Shown in pieces: positions 14,341 to 23,431 of a stretch of DNA of 64,000 nt; within the stretch, counting starts at the first letter, position 1, and each line of letters opens with the position of its first letter. Source of the DNA: Streptomyces aurantiacus (GTDB lineage: Bacteria > Actinomycetota > Actinomycetes > Streptomycetales > Streptomycetaceae); assembly GCF_027107535.1 (NCBI RefSeq), contig NZ_CP114283.1:8060001-8124000 (forward strand), in the 5' to 3' direction. The position numbers and the translations under genes are program-made. The notes below the pieces were generated by a model that was given only the letters and a program-made list of their open reading frames with translations, searched no databases and was not told the DNA's origin.

Positions 14341-17300
14341 CTATGCCAGGTCATCCACGACGTACGCCCGCGTGATCTCCAGTCGGCACTCCGCGTCAAC
14401 GCTGCGCATGCTCATGGGTGTGTCCCAGGTGATCGTCTTGTTGTCGGGATCGGCGAGCTCACCGGCCGGGCGCATCAGGCCCTGCTTGGGGTCACCATCA
14501 AAGAACGTGCTCGCGGCCCACGCCGTCCGCTCACCCAGCCCCCACTGACGAGCCCGCTCCGCGGCCCAGTAGTCAAACATGGGGACCTCCTCGGGGTCGA
14601 CAAGCTCTGCACGCTGGCGCAGGAGCGCGACCGCTGCGTCGTATGCGGCCTTTGGGAAGGGATACGGCTCGAGGTCGGGCTCACGCTGCCGCATGCGGGA
14701 GATCACCGCGGCGTGGAGCGCACGCTTCAGCACAGGCTCGGCAAACGGCGTGACGGACGTCGGTTCGACCTGGGCATACAACTGCTGGTGATACGTTCGA
14801 AACCGCTCGTAGTGGCTTCGGTCGCGCGGCTTCGCAGCGCCGTAGATCGTAATGACGAGGCCAGGCGCTCGCGTATCGCGGCCGACGCGGCCGCTGACCT
14901 GGATGTACTGTGCGGTCGTCTTCGGCTGACCCACGATCGTCATGAGGCCGAGGCGGGACACGTCGACACCGACCTCGATGATGTTGGATGCGAGACAGAT
15001 GTCGATGCAGCCCGGCGAGGGGAGCTTCTCCTGCAGCTGCTCGATCGCCTTGGGGATCTCGTCGCTACGCCGACGCGACGTCAGTTCCATCGAATTGCGG
15101 GGCCAGCGCGGCGTGATGCCGTCACGACGCTGCAAGCCGACGAGATAGTCAGGCACGTCGGACTCCAGCAGCGAAACAGTGTTGCCTAGCTCTCGCAGGC
15201 TGTTCAGAAAGTTGAGGTTCGTCCAATAACCGTCGCGATCGGCCTCGTCCGGGATCTGCGGTCCCGCCTGAAGCGTCGCGGCGGCGACGCGGACCTGCAC
15301 GGTCTGTGTCGAGCCGAGCGAGGCGCTCATGACCCCCAGGTACCTCCGGCCGGGGGCGAGCGTTCCATCCTCCAGCGTCGCGGGCTCAGCGAAGAACGAA
15401 TGCCCCTCGGTCAACCCGTGCGGCGGGAACAGCGCCACTTCGGTGCGACCGAACAGTCCCTTGATCTGGTCCTCATAGCGCCGGACGGTCGCGGTCGACG
15501 CAATGATCTTCGCCTGGATCGGCTCCCCTCCAGAACGATCGGTAGCAAGGTCGTCGATCACCGGCTCATAAAGGCCGACCATGGACCCGAGCGGGCCAGA
15601 GATTAGGTGAAGCTCGTCCTGGATGATGAGGCCCGGAGGCGAGTACAGACGCTCACCATCCTCGCCGAACCCGAACAGGTTGCGGGCCTTGGGCCGCCAC
15701 GCCATGGTCGCGAACTTGTCGACAGTGCCGATCACGATCGACGGCCTTGCTTCATAGATGTCGTCGTCGACCACATGCACCGGCAGCCCCTCGCGTCCGC
15801 CGAAGCGGCAAAGCTCGTCGATGCACTTGAACACAAAGCGATTGCCTGACCATACGTACCCCGGCGTGTCCTGCCCCTTCTTGGCACGCCGGACCGGTCC
15901 CATCTTTGTGCCGCACCACGGGCACTTGAGGAGCAGGAACGGGTTCGGCGCGTTGGAATCCGAACGCAGCTTCTTAAGGCTCCGTTCGGCCGCCTTCCAC
16001 GAGTTCGGCGTGGAGTCGCCACCGAGCCAGACGCCGATGCCGAACGGCGCCTTGCCGAGCTCTTCTTTGTTCTCAAGGCGCATGTCCTCAAGAACGCAGA
16101 TCAGGGACGACGCCCGAAGAAACTGCTGGGCGGTCAGGAGCCGAAGGGTATAACGCATCAGAGTGTCGGTCCCGGCGTCGGCCGAGTTGCGCAGACGGCG
16201 GGCGATGAGCGAGATCGCCGAAGCACCCAGGTAAGCCTCGGTCTTTCCGCCACCGGTCGGAAAGAAGATCAGATCGACGACGGACCGCTTCGCATGCGTC
16301 GGATCGACGAGCTCTGGCAGGCTCGCAAGCACAAACGCGATCTGGAAAGCACGCCACCGACCGTCACGGGCCCCGGGCACGGCGTCCGGATGCACGCCGA
16401 CAGGACGATAGACGCCCTGCTCATCTCTGACGACCTCGCGGGTGTCAAGGCGGGAACGGACTTGCTGATAAAGCATCGCGAAGTTGGCGAGCTGGAATGC
16501 GCGCGCCGCCAGAGGGTCGTGCAGAACGAGCTGCCAGCCCTCGTCCATCCGCTTGAGCGCCTCGCGGCAGAGCCGCATGTGCCGCAATGCCGCCGGCTGG
16601 ATCCGCTCATCAAGATCGCGGATCGAGGCCTCCCGCCCTTCAATCCATTCGCGGTACAGCCTGAGCACCTTCTCGACCTGGGCATCGCCTGCAGGGGTCT
16701 GCTCCGCGAGCTCGGCCATGCTCACGCTGACTGGGGTACGGCTTCCGTCCTGATGCACCTCGTAGACGTCGGGCGTCAGGCTCGCGACTTCGTACGCGGG
16801 CATGGCGTCCGCCTCGACCCAGGTCACGGGCTGGGATTCCTCCCAAGCTGCGGCGCAGCCGTGGCCGATCGCGTACGTGAGACGCTCGCGGTAGAGCAGC
16901 GCAATCGACTCCTCTTCCTCGTCACTATCGGGTTGTTCGACGTCCGGGTAGGGCTCGATCTGGAGACCTCCCTGTGCGGTTGCCTTGAACCCCATCTGGA
17001 AGAAGGCGCTGCCCGGACCCGTGCCGGGCACCTCGTTGATCACGGCAAGGGTGATGAGTCGGAGGTCCGCATCAGGCTCGCCCGGCACCATCCGGCTGAA
17101 AACGCTGAGCGTCGGTACCTTGGCGGGAGCAATCTTTGGCTCGCTCACCGACGGTACTGTCGGCACAACCTTGATCTTGTGCACCTCATTCAGGAGCGTG
17201 GCGCCGGATACTGTCGCGTCGAGCTCGAACGGTCGGCGCACCCACCAGTCGAGATCCGACACACCGGGGATGGTCACAACGACCCGGTCGTAGTACGCGC

Positions 17301-17769
17301 CGGTCACCCGCACACCGAGCGAGCCGTCCGACGGCACCCTGACCTTGAACGAGATCGCCATCGCCGAGGGCTTCCGCCGGTTGGCATCGGAAAGGTCAAA
17401 GTCGTCCGAGTCAACCTCATCCCGGGAGGCGTGCCCCATCACTTCGACCGGCGGCTGGTCGAGGTTTTCCTCGCTCTGGGGAGCGCCGTCGATCACGACT
17501 GTGTGCTCGTCGATGGCCGTGCCCCCGGCGCTCCCGCCGCTGTAGAGGACACCCACGCCGTACCGCCGTAGCGGGTCTGAGCGTGTCAGCACCTCCTCTA
17601 GGGTGTCGCGGTCATGGAACTGCCCGTTGCCCTCCTCCTTGGTCGCAAAAATGTACTTGGGCCCTGAGCAGTCAATCGGGGCGCCCAGCGAGTGCTGCCC
17701 CGGTTCCGGTCCGAACAACTCTCGGCGTACTGCGGCCTCTACGATGCCGCGCGCTCCCTCACCGGTCAC
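14341..17769 (-). CDS. drmA: DISARM helicase DrmA
   Basis: 1142 aa, starting at GTG 17769, which overlaps the stop of the upstream gene as GTGA. SF2 helicase motifs: Walker A FPTGGGKTE (503-511), motif II QDELH (717-721) in place of DEAH, a zinc-ribbon-like insert between them (CPWCG 616-620, then CIDELC), and motif VI QVSGRVGRD near residue 1000. The long N-terminal region (1-480) is beta-rich, as in DrmA. DrmA is the translocase of the DISARM core. Here it sits in an operon with a NERD helicase and two unknown proteins instead of drmC and methyltransferases. Confidence 0.9.
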   Translation of the reverse strand: MTGEGARGIVEAAVRRELFGPEPGQHSLGAPIDCSGPKYIFATKEEGNGQFHDRDTLEEVLTRSDPLRRYGVGVLYSGGSAGGTAIDEHTVVIDGAPQSEENLDQPPVEVMGHASRDEVDSDDFDLSDANRRKPSAMAISFKVRVPSDGSLGVRVTGAYYDRVVVTIPGVSDLDWWVRRPFELDATVSGATLLNEVHKIKVVPTVPSVSEPKIAPAKVPTLSVFSRMVPGEPDADLRLITLAVINEVPGTGPGSAFFQMGFKATAQGGLQIEPYPDVEQPDSDEEEESIALLYRERLTYAIGHGCAAAWEESQPVTWVEADAMPAYEVASLTPDVYEVHQDGSRTPVSVSMAELAEQTPAGDAQVEKVLRLYREWIEGREASIRDLDERIQPAALRHMRLCREALKRMDEGWQLVLHDPLAARAFQLANFAMLYQQVRSRLDTREVVRDEQGVYRPVGVHPDAVPGARDGRWRAFQIAFVLASLPELVDPTHAKRSVVDLIFFPTGGGKTEAYLGASAISLIARRLRNSADAGTDTLMRYTLRLLTAQQFLRASSLICVLEDMRLENKEELGKAPFGIGVWLGGDSTPNSWKAAERSLKKLRSDSNAPNPFLLLKCPWCGTKMGPVRRAKKGQDTPGYVWSGNRFVFKCIDELCRFGGREGLPVHVVDDDIYEARPSIVIGTVDKFATMAWRPKARNLFGFGEDGERLYSPPGLIIQDELHLISGPLGSMVGLYEPVIDDLATDRSGGEPIQAKIIASTATVRRYEDQIKGLFGRTEVALFPPHGLTEGHSFFAEPATLEDGTLAPGRRYLGVMSASLGSTQTVQVRVAAATLQAGPQIPDEADRDGYWTNLNFLNSLRELGNTVSLLESDVPDYLVGLQRRDGITPRWPRNSMELTSRRRSDEIPKAIEQLQEKLPSPGCIDICLASNIIEVGVDVSRLGLMTIVGQPKTTAQYIQVSGRVGRDTRAPGLVITIYGAAKPRDRSHYERFRTYHQQLYAQVEPTSVTPFAEPVLKRALHAAVISRMRQREPDLEPYPFPKAAYDAAVALLRQRAELVDPEEVPMFDYWAAERARQWGLGERTAWAASTFFDGDPKQGLMRPAGELADPDNKTITWDTPMSMRSVDAECRLEITRAYVVDDLA

Positions 17770-19469
17770 CGCTCGCCCTCCATAACCGCGCGTAGTGTGT
17801 CAGCCTCAATAACTCCGTACAGCCGGTCGGTCGCCCTGGTAAGCCCGACGTACATGACCGCCTCGAAGTTGGGCACGAGCTTCCGGTCGAGATCCGTGAC
17901 CACGACCGCCGACGCCTCAAGTCCCTTGAACGCCTGGATGGTGGCGTACTGCACTTCGCCCTTTCTCCGCGCCGGACCGGTCGCCGGTTGCAGGATCTGC
18001 CGGAGCCACTGATCGGTCGTGGACGCCGCGACTGACCCTTCCGCCAGCGGGCTGAGCACGAAGATCTCGTGCAGCTGGTAGTGGTCATCCCGGAGCCGCC
18101 GGATCGCCTCCAGCAGCAGCGGCGTCTGGTCACTCCCGGCCTCGTACTTCAACCATCCGGGATTCATCCCGTCGTCACCGCGGCGGAACTTCCTGTAGCC
18201 AGGCTCGAGGCCACTGAACATGTTGACGCTGTAACCGATGCGTGGCAGATTGCGGCAGTTCATGGTCAGCCGACAGATCGGCAGGCGTGGCATCCTCGCG
18301 CGAAGTAGTTCCCGGCCCGCGCCATCGTCGTAGATCACCTGCCGCTCGAAATCACCGAACAGCAGCACACGCCCCGACCGGAGCCCCCCTTTGACCATCA
18401 GGTCGAGCACATCGAGATACGGCTCGCTGAGGATGTCTTGCACCTCGTCGATCACGAGGAAGTCCGCCGCCGCGTCGTCGCCCATCGCGACGATGCTCTC
18501 CATCGCTCGTTCCGGCAGCTCTTCGGTCCAGAACTCGGCCGGTGGATCGGCGGGCGGCTTCACCCCAGTGACCGCCAGCAGCTGGCGATGCAGGGTACCG
18601 ACTTTCAGGCCCGGGTCCTCGGGCATATCGGCCGTTAGGCGCCTACCGAGCAGACGGTTGAAGCAGAGCAAACGGCCCTGATGCCCTTGGGCGAGCTCAC
18701 GCCGTGCCGCCTCCATGGCCAGGAGAGTCTTGCCGGACCCGGCCGGCCCGGTGAAGAGCACCGCATGGTTGTCGGCCATCGAGTCGAGGGCCTCGTATTG
18801 CTCTTCGACGAAGTGGACGAGCTGGTCCTGGCGGGCGTGCCTGAGATCGCCGGCGACCACCCCCACCTCGAACTGGGGCCTCAGCAGGAACGCGACCCGT
18901 CGGGCCGTCGCCTCGTCGGGGCCGACCCCGCCGTACGCGACATGGGTGGTCTTATCGAGGTGCGCGGTGCCTGCCTTGATCGTGCGCAGGACCGCAGCAG
19001 CGACGCCGTTCTTGAGGTCCTCGGAATCGAGCACCTGCCAGTCGTGCCACTCGGGCGACTCGGGAAGCATCGTCCGCGCGCGCACGGCGGTGAACCAGGC
19101 GGCGCTGAGCACCGGGGTCGAGCTGAGGTTGACCTTCTTCTTCAATAGGTACTTGCGCAGGCTGTGCATGGCGTCGCTCGCCTGCTTGAACGGACCTCGC
19201 GCAGTCGGGGCGTCGTTGCCGAGCTTCCACAGTCCGTCTCGATAGTCGACCGTAAGGTGCGACTTCACTTCGATGACCAGAACCCCGAGATCTGGCACGA
19301 CGACGATGAAATCGGCCTCTCCCTCGGGCTTCTTCACATGCTCGGCAATCGCGAGCGAGTGCAGCACGATCCAGTCGTCGGTAGCGTCGCTCTCGGCGAG
19401 TGCCTTGTGCAGCGCCTGCTCCCCTGGCGGCGTCCTCGTCGGGAAGTACGAAGGAATCATTCGAGCCAT
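17766..19469 (-). CDS. NERD nuclease-SF1 (UvrD-like) helicase fusion
   Basis: 567 aa. An N-terminal NERD domain (about 10-130) shows the nuclease-fold residues D53 in EADFIVVVPD and E67-V-K69 in VLVIEVKSH. An SF1 helicase follows, with Walker A GPAGSGKT (241-248), motif II IDEVQD (340-345), a QAFKGLEASAVVVTD motif and the C-terminal VGLTRATDRLYGV. NERD helicases occur next to restriction-like systems and probably combine DNA unwinding with cleavage. The start ATG 19469 has CGGAG 6 bases upstream and overlaps the previous gene by 13 bp; the stop overlaps drmA by 4 bp. It takes the position of drmD in class 1 DISARM, but drmD is an SNF2-type helicase, so this is not an orthologue. Confidence 0.85.
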   Translation of the reverse strand: MARMIPSYFPTRTPPGEQALHKALAESDATDDWIVLHSLAIAEHVKKPEGEADFIVVVPDLGVLVIEVKSHLTVDYRDGLWKLGNDAPTARGPFKQASDAMHSLRKYLLKKKVNLSSTPVLSAAWFTAVRARTMLPESPEWHDWQVLDSEDLKNGVAAAVLRTIKAGTAHLDKTTHVAYGGVGPDEATARRVAFLLRPQFEVGVVAGDLRHARQDQLVHFVEEQYEALDSMADNHAVLFTGPAGSGKTLLAMEAARRELAQGHQGRLLCFNRLLGRRLTADMPEDPGLKVGTLHRQLLAVTGVKPPADPPAEFWTEELPERAMESIVAMGDDAAADFLVIDEVQDILSEPYLDVLDLMVKGGLRSGRVLLFGDFERQVIYDDGAGRELLRARMPRLPICRLTMNCRNLPRIGYSVNMFSGLEPGYRKFRRGDDGMNPGWLKYEAGSDQTPLLLEAIRRLRDDHYQLHEIFVLSPLAEGSVAASTTDQWLRQILQPATGPARRKGEVQYATIQAFKGLEASAVVVTDLDRKLVPNFEAVMYVGLTRATDRLYGVIEADTLRAVMEGER

Positions 19470-20974
19470 TTGCCGCTCCGATCGGAGAAGGGGGCCCGCA
19501 CGTGCGGCCGCGGCACGATCTCTGTGTAGGGGGAACGCGCCTGCACGCGTGCGACCACCATGCTCCGGAATCCCTCGCGCTCGATCTCCAGGCTCATATG
19601 GCCATCACGTTCGAGGGCCGCCAGGCCAGCCCGGCTCACCGCGTCCTCCAGTTCTTCGCGCAGATCCGCGCTCGCCCGGTAAACCGCGCGGCGCAGCGCC
19701 ATCGCGTTCTGATGCGAGGGCTCTACAGCCAGTCCCAGCCACTCAAGCAAGAGGACCAGGTCACGCTCATGCTTCGGGCTGATGAGTGTCGGCTCGGTCC
19801 ACGCCCGGACACGCGCCGCCGACCTGACGCCCCGCGCTCGCAGCTCTGCGATGCTCGCGACCGCGCCCTTGCTCGCGAGCCGTGCCTCCAAAGCCGCCTT
19901 CCATCCGCACTGCGTCGCCTTGATGGCCTCGGCCTGCGATCCCATGAGATGTAGCGCGGCCTCATACATGGCGCCGCGTTCCGTCTCTCCATTGCGCAGC
20001 ACTAGGTACGTTCCCGGCACGACATCCCCGACGGCGGCGTACGTCACCCGTTCGCCCGCCGGCTGACGCGGATCGAGCGTTCGAATCCGGTCGCCATCAT
20101 CCAGCCAGATAGCAAGATTTCCGGCTAGCAGCACCTTCCACGCCTCGGCTTCGTCTAGTGCAGGCTCACGGTCACCAGAAGTGCGCCCGCGCCACATCGG
20201 CTGCGGGTAGTAGGTCTCCTCAAGCGGCTCATCGTTGGAGACAAACGATTCTGGCTCGCTGAGATCGCCGACAGCCCGTTCCCTGACCTTGGCCTTCATC
20301 GCGCCGTCAGCCTGGTCGGCGAATCGCGACGTTGGAATCGCTCGGTGACCGAACCATGCCGGCATGAGGAAGGTCAGCTCGTCCGTCGCTGGTGCCGTCA
20401 CCAACGACGGCGGAAAGAAGAACGGCGGCCCAACTACATACAGCTGCTCGATGCGCTCGTCCACTGCACCAAGCTCGCCGGGCAGCAAAACGGGGACAGC
20501 GAGCGAGGCGAGCCACTCCTGCATTCCAGCCCGGGCCCGATGGCTGCTGGCCACGACGGCGCAGATGGACGGATCTGCCTCCTCGATCGAGCGCCGGAGC
20601 TCGGCGCCGACTGGCGAATCGGTCTGACACACGTCCTGGGCGGCTGCCGCGATCTCTTCTAGGAGCACCTCGTCTGCCACTGCACCACGCAGTACGCGAG
20701 CCTCGCGGACGACCGCGTCGCCGGCCTCGGTGATCGCCGGATGGAATCCGCGCGGCTGCGGCTGCGTCATACGGCGCCAGCGCAGTGCGTTCGCTGCGTT
20801 CAGCAGGTCGCCCCACACGTGGCTATCGTTTTCGCTGACGGTACGGGCGAGGCGGCGAGCCGCAGCATTGAGCCGCGCACCTGCCGGATCGCCTACAACG
20901 AAGATCTCAACGCCGTGCTTCATGACTTCGGCGCACGTCTTGTACCGCCTGATGACGGCGTGTGCCCTGCTCAT
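19457..20974 (-). CDS. Unknown DISARM-operon protein, possible C-terminal part of DrmE-like
   Basis: 505 aa from ATG 20974, which overlaps the stop of the previous gene as ATGA. No catalytic motif is recognised. Residues 130-250 have the alternating strand-helix pattern of a degenerate P-loop fold (ICAVVASSHRARAGMQEWL, then QLYVVGPPFFFPPSLV and a PAWFGHR segment), without a Walker A. The C-terminal third is helical and charged. The upstream unknown plus this protein total 816 aa. DISARM class 2 carries a long protein of unknown function, DrmE; a DrmE split into two coupled genes would explain both. That is a hypothesis needing a profile search. Confidence 0.6.
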   Translation of the reverse strand: MSRAHAVIRRYKTCAEVMKHGVEIFVVGDPAGARLNAAARRLARTVSENDSHVWGDLLNAANALRWRRMTQPQPRGFHPAITEAGDAVVREARVLRGAVADEVLLEEIAAAAQDVCQTDSPVGAELRRSIEEADPSICAVVASSHRARAGMQEWLASLAVPVLLPGELGAVDERIEQLYVVGPPFFFPPSLVTAPATDELTFLMPAWFGHRAIPTSRFADQADGAMKAKVRERAVGDLSEPESFVSNDEPLEETYYPQPMWRGRTSGDREPALDEAEAWKVLLAGNLAIWLDDGDRIRTLDPRQPAGERVTYAAVGDVVPGTYLVLRNGETERGAMYEAALHLMGSQAEAIKATQCGWKAALEARLASKGAVASIAELRARGVRSAARVRAWTEPTLISPKHERDLVLLLEWLGLAVEPSHQNAMALRRAVYRASADLREELEDAVSRAGLAALERDGHMSLEIEREGFRSMVVARVQARSPYTEIVPRPHVRAPFSDRSGKWLE

Positions 20975-21906
20975 GGCGCCACCGTGAACGCGAGCGCCTC
21001 GACGCCGACGGGCGGCAGCCAATGCAGCTCATCCTTCATACTGATCGGTCGGCTGTTGGAACTCCGGGCCTCCATGATTGTCTCCGCTGCGGACTCATCC
21101 GCAACCGACCGATCGATCACGCAGACAACGATCGGCGCAGGGATGCCGTTGAGGTGTTTGATCGCACCATAGCCGTCGAGGATGGCGGCTTGGAGTTGCT
21201 CAACGAGGTGCGGTGCATCTGCCAATGCAGGGGCGGACACCACCGGAGTCGACCACGTCGCCGCCCCGTTCACGACCGGCAGCACGTAGTTCGAGAGTGG
21301 GCACGGCGCATCCGTCGTATCCGAGGCATTGCCGATGCACGCAGCCAGGTCATCCAGCAGCCATTTCTTGGTGCCGATGAGGACGAGGTCCGACGGCGGA
21401 GCGGCCATCCGCTGGGCCCACGAGGCCGACGCGCCGACATGCTGTGCCAGGAAGCCTGGTGTCGGCAGCGTTGAGTGCGACGACTCCACCGGACCGTCGA
21501 GCTCGCTGACCGCTTCGTACCGGGCGACCGGCAACAGCTTGTCGGCTACGAGGACCCGCCCATCTTTGGCGTCGCCCTGGAGCCACGCGAACACGCCTGT
21601 GTTGATCCGGTTGCTCGTCACCCCGCGGAGGTACGTCGCCCGGGTCGACGCCCGGAAGACCTCGATCGGGTCCGCGAGTTCGGGCGCCGGGCTCGACAGC
21701 ATCCAGCCACTGGCGATGAGCGCAGCCGCATAGTCGCGCTGCGGGACCGAGACGGCGACGACCAGTTGCCGTCCATCAAGCTTCGTTGTGAACCGCCGGA
21801 GCCTCGCGCCAAGCACGATGAACGGTCCGATCCACGGAGCCCATTCGACCGCTTGGTCAGGACCGTCCGCCAGGCCGAGCCTGACTGGCGAGCGTCCCTC
21901 CGTCAC
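20971..21906 (-). CDS. Unknown first gene of DISARM-like operon
   Basis: 311 aa from GTG 21906, with GGAGGGAG about 10 bases upstream. No family recognised. The protein looks globular and alpha/beta: WAPWIGPFIVLGARLRRFTT, QLVVAVSVPQRDYAAALIAS, DLVLIGTKKWLLDDLAACIG, PIVVCVIDRSVADESAAETI. The last resembles a RecA-like strand and loop, but no P-loop is present. It is translationally coupled (ATGA) to the next gene, which implies a fixed stoichiometry. A -10-like TAGTAT on the minus strand lies near 21955-21960, before this gene, with no -35 at standard spacing. Confidence 0.6.
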   Translation of the reverse strand: MTEGRSPVRLGLADGPDQAVEWAPWIGPFIVLGARLRRFTTKLDGRQLVVAVSVPQRDYAAALIASGWMLSSPAPELADPIEVFRASTRATYLRGVTSNRINTGVFAWLQGDAKDGRVLVADKLLPVARYEAVSELDGPVESSHSTLPTPGFLAQHVGASASWAQRMAAPPSDLVLIGTKKWLLDDLAACIGNASDTTDAPCPLSNYVLPVVNGAATWSTPVVSAPALADAPHLVEQLQAAILDGYGAIKHLNGIPAPIVVCVIDRSVADESAAETIMEARSSNSRPISMKDELHWLPPVGVEALAFTVAP

Positions 21907-22182
21907 CGTGGCTGGCTCCCTCCGGCCGAGGACTCTTACTTGAGGTTCAATCGGATACTAGAGCCAGGTACCGACACATAGCTCAAAGATCGGGAATTCC
22001 AGGTGTCTCGGAGACAGGTAGCGCGGCGCGGCAGGGGCTGTGCGCAAGTCCCCTGGCCGGCCACACTCAGCCCACGGGTTGACACCCCTTCCGCGTGGGT
22101 GGCGAGTGAGATCACCCCGTGAGCGATCAAGCTCCAGCGTATCCGCAGGTCAGCGCCGGAATGCCTTCACGAAGCCGCGTGC

Positions 22183-22226
22183 CCTCCGGAGCCGTGTGCG
22201 CAGGTTCGAATCCTGCCGGGGGCACC
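22183..22226 (+). repeat. Attachment-site copy A: 3' half of tRNA-Arg(CCG)
   Basis: 44 bp identical to 23806-23849. It reads from the anticodon loop (CCTCCGGA, anticodon CCG), through the 3' anticodon strand and a perfect T arm (GCAGG-TTCGAAT-CCTGC), to the acceptor strand CGGGGGC and ACC. The matching 5' half is absent upstream, so this is not a full tRNA. Integrases of actinomycete elements recombine at this anticodon-loop-to-3'-end segment. A terminator with a T-run follows, as behind a genuine tRNA gene. The intact tRNA-Arg gene should lie to the left of the window if the usual orientation holds. Confidence 0.85.
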
Positions 22227-22234
22227 GGAAATTT

Positions 22235-22275
22235 AGGCCCTGACCAGCGGAAACGCCGGTCAGGGCCTTTCTTTT
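22235..22275 (+). terminator. Intrinsic terminator after attachment copy A
   Basis: Stem GGCCCTGACC / GGTCAGGGCC, extended on the loop side by imperfect pairing around a GAAA-type loop, followed by CTTTCTTTT. T-runs are unusual behind Streptomyces hairpins; this one fits a tRNA terminator carried with the att segment. Confidence 0.75.
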
Positions 22276-22757
22276 GCATGTCAAAACACACAGCCTACTT
22301 GACCGTGACCACTCGACCCCTCATAGCCTTGATCAGGGGTTTTCCATGGCCGATCGGATGAAATCCCAATTGTCCGATCCCGCGAAATTAATTCCTGCGG
22401 GACAAATGTGAGTCAGAAAGCCGCACGGTGGATCCGTCATCCTCAAGAGGCCGCTTTGACCTGCATGTTTACCAAGCGGGACAGCGAAAGGGACACGGAG
22501 AAACAGGCCGTTGCACTTTCCCGGACCAGATTCGACACGGTCCCGCGAAGGCGTTCGCGCCCGCCCGACAGCGGTGTGCCCCCATGTCCGACTCACGCGA
22601 GGGAACAATGATTCCTATCAGCGTCGATCATTGGGACGCCCCCTGAGTTCCGTCGTACGCCCAAACCCAGATTCGTGCTCACGTCGGACCAGCACCGCGA
22701 CGGCTGACTCTGCCAGCTCCACCCAACCAAGGGAGGATGCAAGGTAGGATAGGTAGC
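22276..22757. other. Gene-free stretch with GCGGGACA boxes
   Basis: No credible gene seen. GCGGGACA occurs at 22397-22404 and 22476-22483, with AAGGGACA at 22488-22495. The same octamer, and a near copy, occurs close to attachment copy B. Such short direct repeats next to att sites are typical of integrase arm-binding sites. Composition is less GC-rich than the core. AGGATAGGTAG just before 22758 supplies the RBS area of the antitoxin gene. Confidence 0.45.
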
Positions 22758-23021
22758 ATGAGTGAGCCTACCGGCAAGTACTCGATCACCATGCCGCGCG
22801 ACATCGCCGAAGCCGCCAAGGCCCGCAGTGGTCCCTCCGGATTGTCCGCTTACGTCGCCGCAGCTGTCGCCCGCCAGATCGAGCGGGACAACCTCAACGA
22901 GCTCATCACGGTGGCGGAGGCCGAACACGGCCCCATCAGCGACGAAGAGGTTCAGGCTCTGCGCGACCAACTCCACCAAGCCCGAGAGCAGCAGACCCAA
23001 GGCGGGGCGAACGCCGCGTGA
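22758..23021 (+). CDS. VapB-type antitoxin
   Basis: 87 aa from ATG 22758. The N-terminal part (KYSITMPRDIAEAAKARSG, then LSAYVAAAVARQIERDN) has the strand-helix-helix layout of a ribbon-helix-helix DNA-binding domain. The acidic C-terminal tail (ISDEEVQALRDQLHQ) would wrap the toxin. The next gene encodes a PIN toxin and its GTG start overlaps this stop as GTGA. The antitoxin probably represses its own promoter. The pair sits alone between two copies of the tRNA-Arg attachment sequence, where it could stabilise the element. Confidence 0.82.
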   Translation: MSEPTGKYSITMPRDIAEAAKARSGPSGLSAYVAAAVARQIERDNLNELITVAEAEHGPISDEEVQALRDQLHQAREQQTQGGANAA

Positions 23022-23431
23022 CCCCCTCCCCCGCCGCCCCCGGCGGCACCCTGGTCCTCGACAGCGAAGGGCTGGCCAAGGCCGTCCTGCGCGACCGCAC
23101 GGTCACCGGCTGGCTCGCCCTCGCCCGCGCCGACGACCTACGGGTGATCACTTCCGCAGCCACCCTCGTGGAAGTGATCCACCCACGGATCAATCGACCA
23201 GCCCTGGAATGGACCCTGTCCCGCCTCGTCATCGAACCGGTCACCGAGCCCATCGCCCGCCACGCCGCCGCCCTCCTCGCCGACGCCAGCCTGCACGGCC
23301 ACAAGTACGCCATCGACGCCATGCTCAGCGCCACGGCGCTGGCCGCCCCCGGACCCGTCACCGTCCTCACCTCTGACCCCGAGGACCTCGCCACGCTCTG
23401 CCGCGGGCGCGTCACCGTCATCAAGGTCTGA
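23018..23431 (+). CDS. VapC-type PIN-domain toxin
   Basis: 137 aa from GTG 23018. PIN-domain acidic residues are visible: LVLDSEGLAKAV (first Asp), TLVEVIHPR (Glu), KYAIDAMLSATAL (Asp) and LTSDPEDL (last Asp). VapC toxins are Mg-dependent RNases that cut tRNA or rRNA. The order antitoxin-toxin with a 4-bp overlap is standard. The RNA target cannot be inferred from the sequence. Confidence 0.85.
   Translation: MTPSPAAPGGTLVLDSEGLAKAVLRDRTVTGWLALARADDLRVITSAATLVEVIHPRINRPALEWTLSRLVIEPVTEPIARHAAALLADASLHGHKYAIDAMLSATALAAPGPVTVLTSDPEDLATLCRGRVTVIKV

Noticed and set aside
22183..22226. Complete tRNA-Arg gene at copy A or copy B
   Set aside because: Only the part from the anticodon loop to the 3' end is present; no 5' acceptor or D arm upstream of either copy.
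22440..22520. tmRNA-like tag reading (TKRDS...) upstream of the antitoxin
   Set aside because: Resemblance is short, with no tmRNA 5' end, pseudoknots or alanine tag end; the 3' repeat is better explained by tRNA-Arg.
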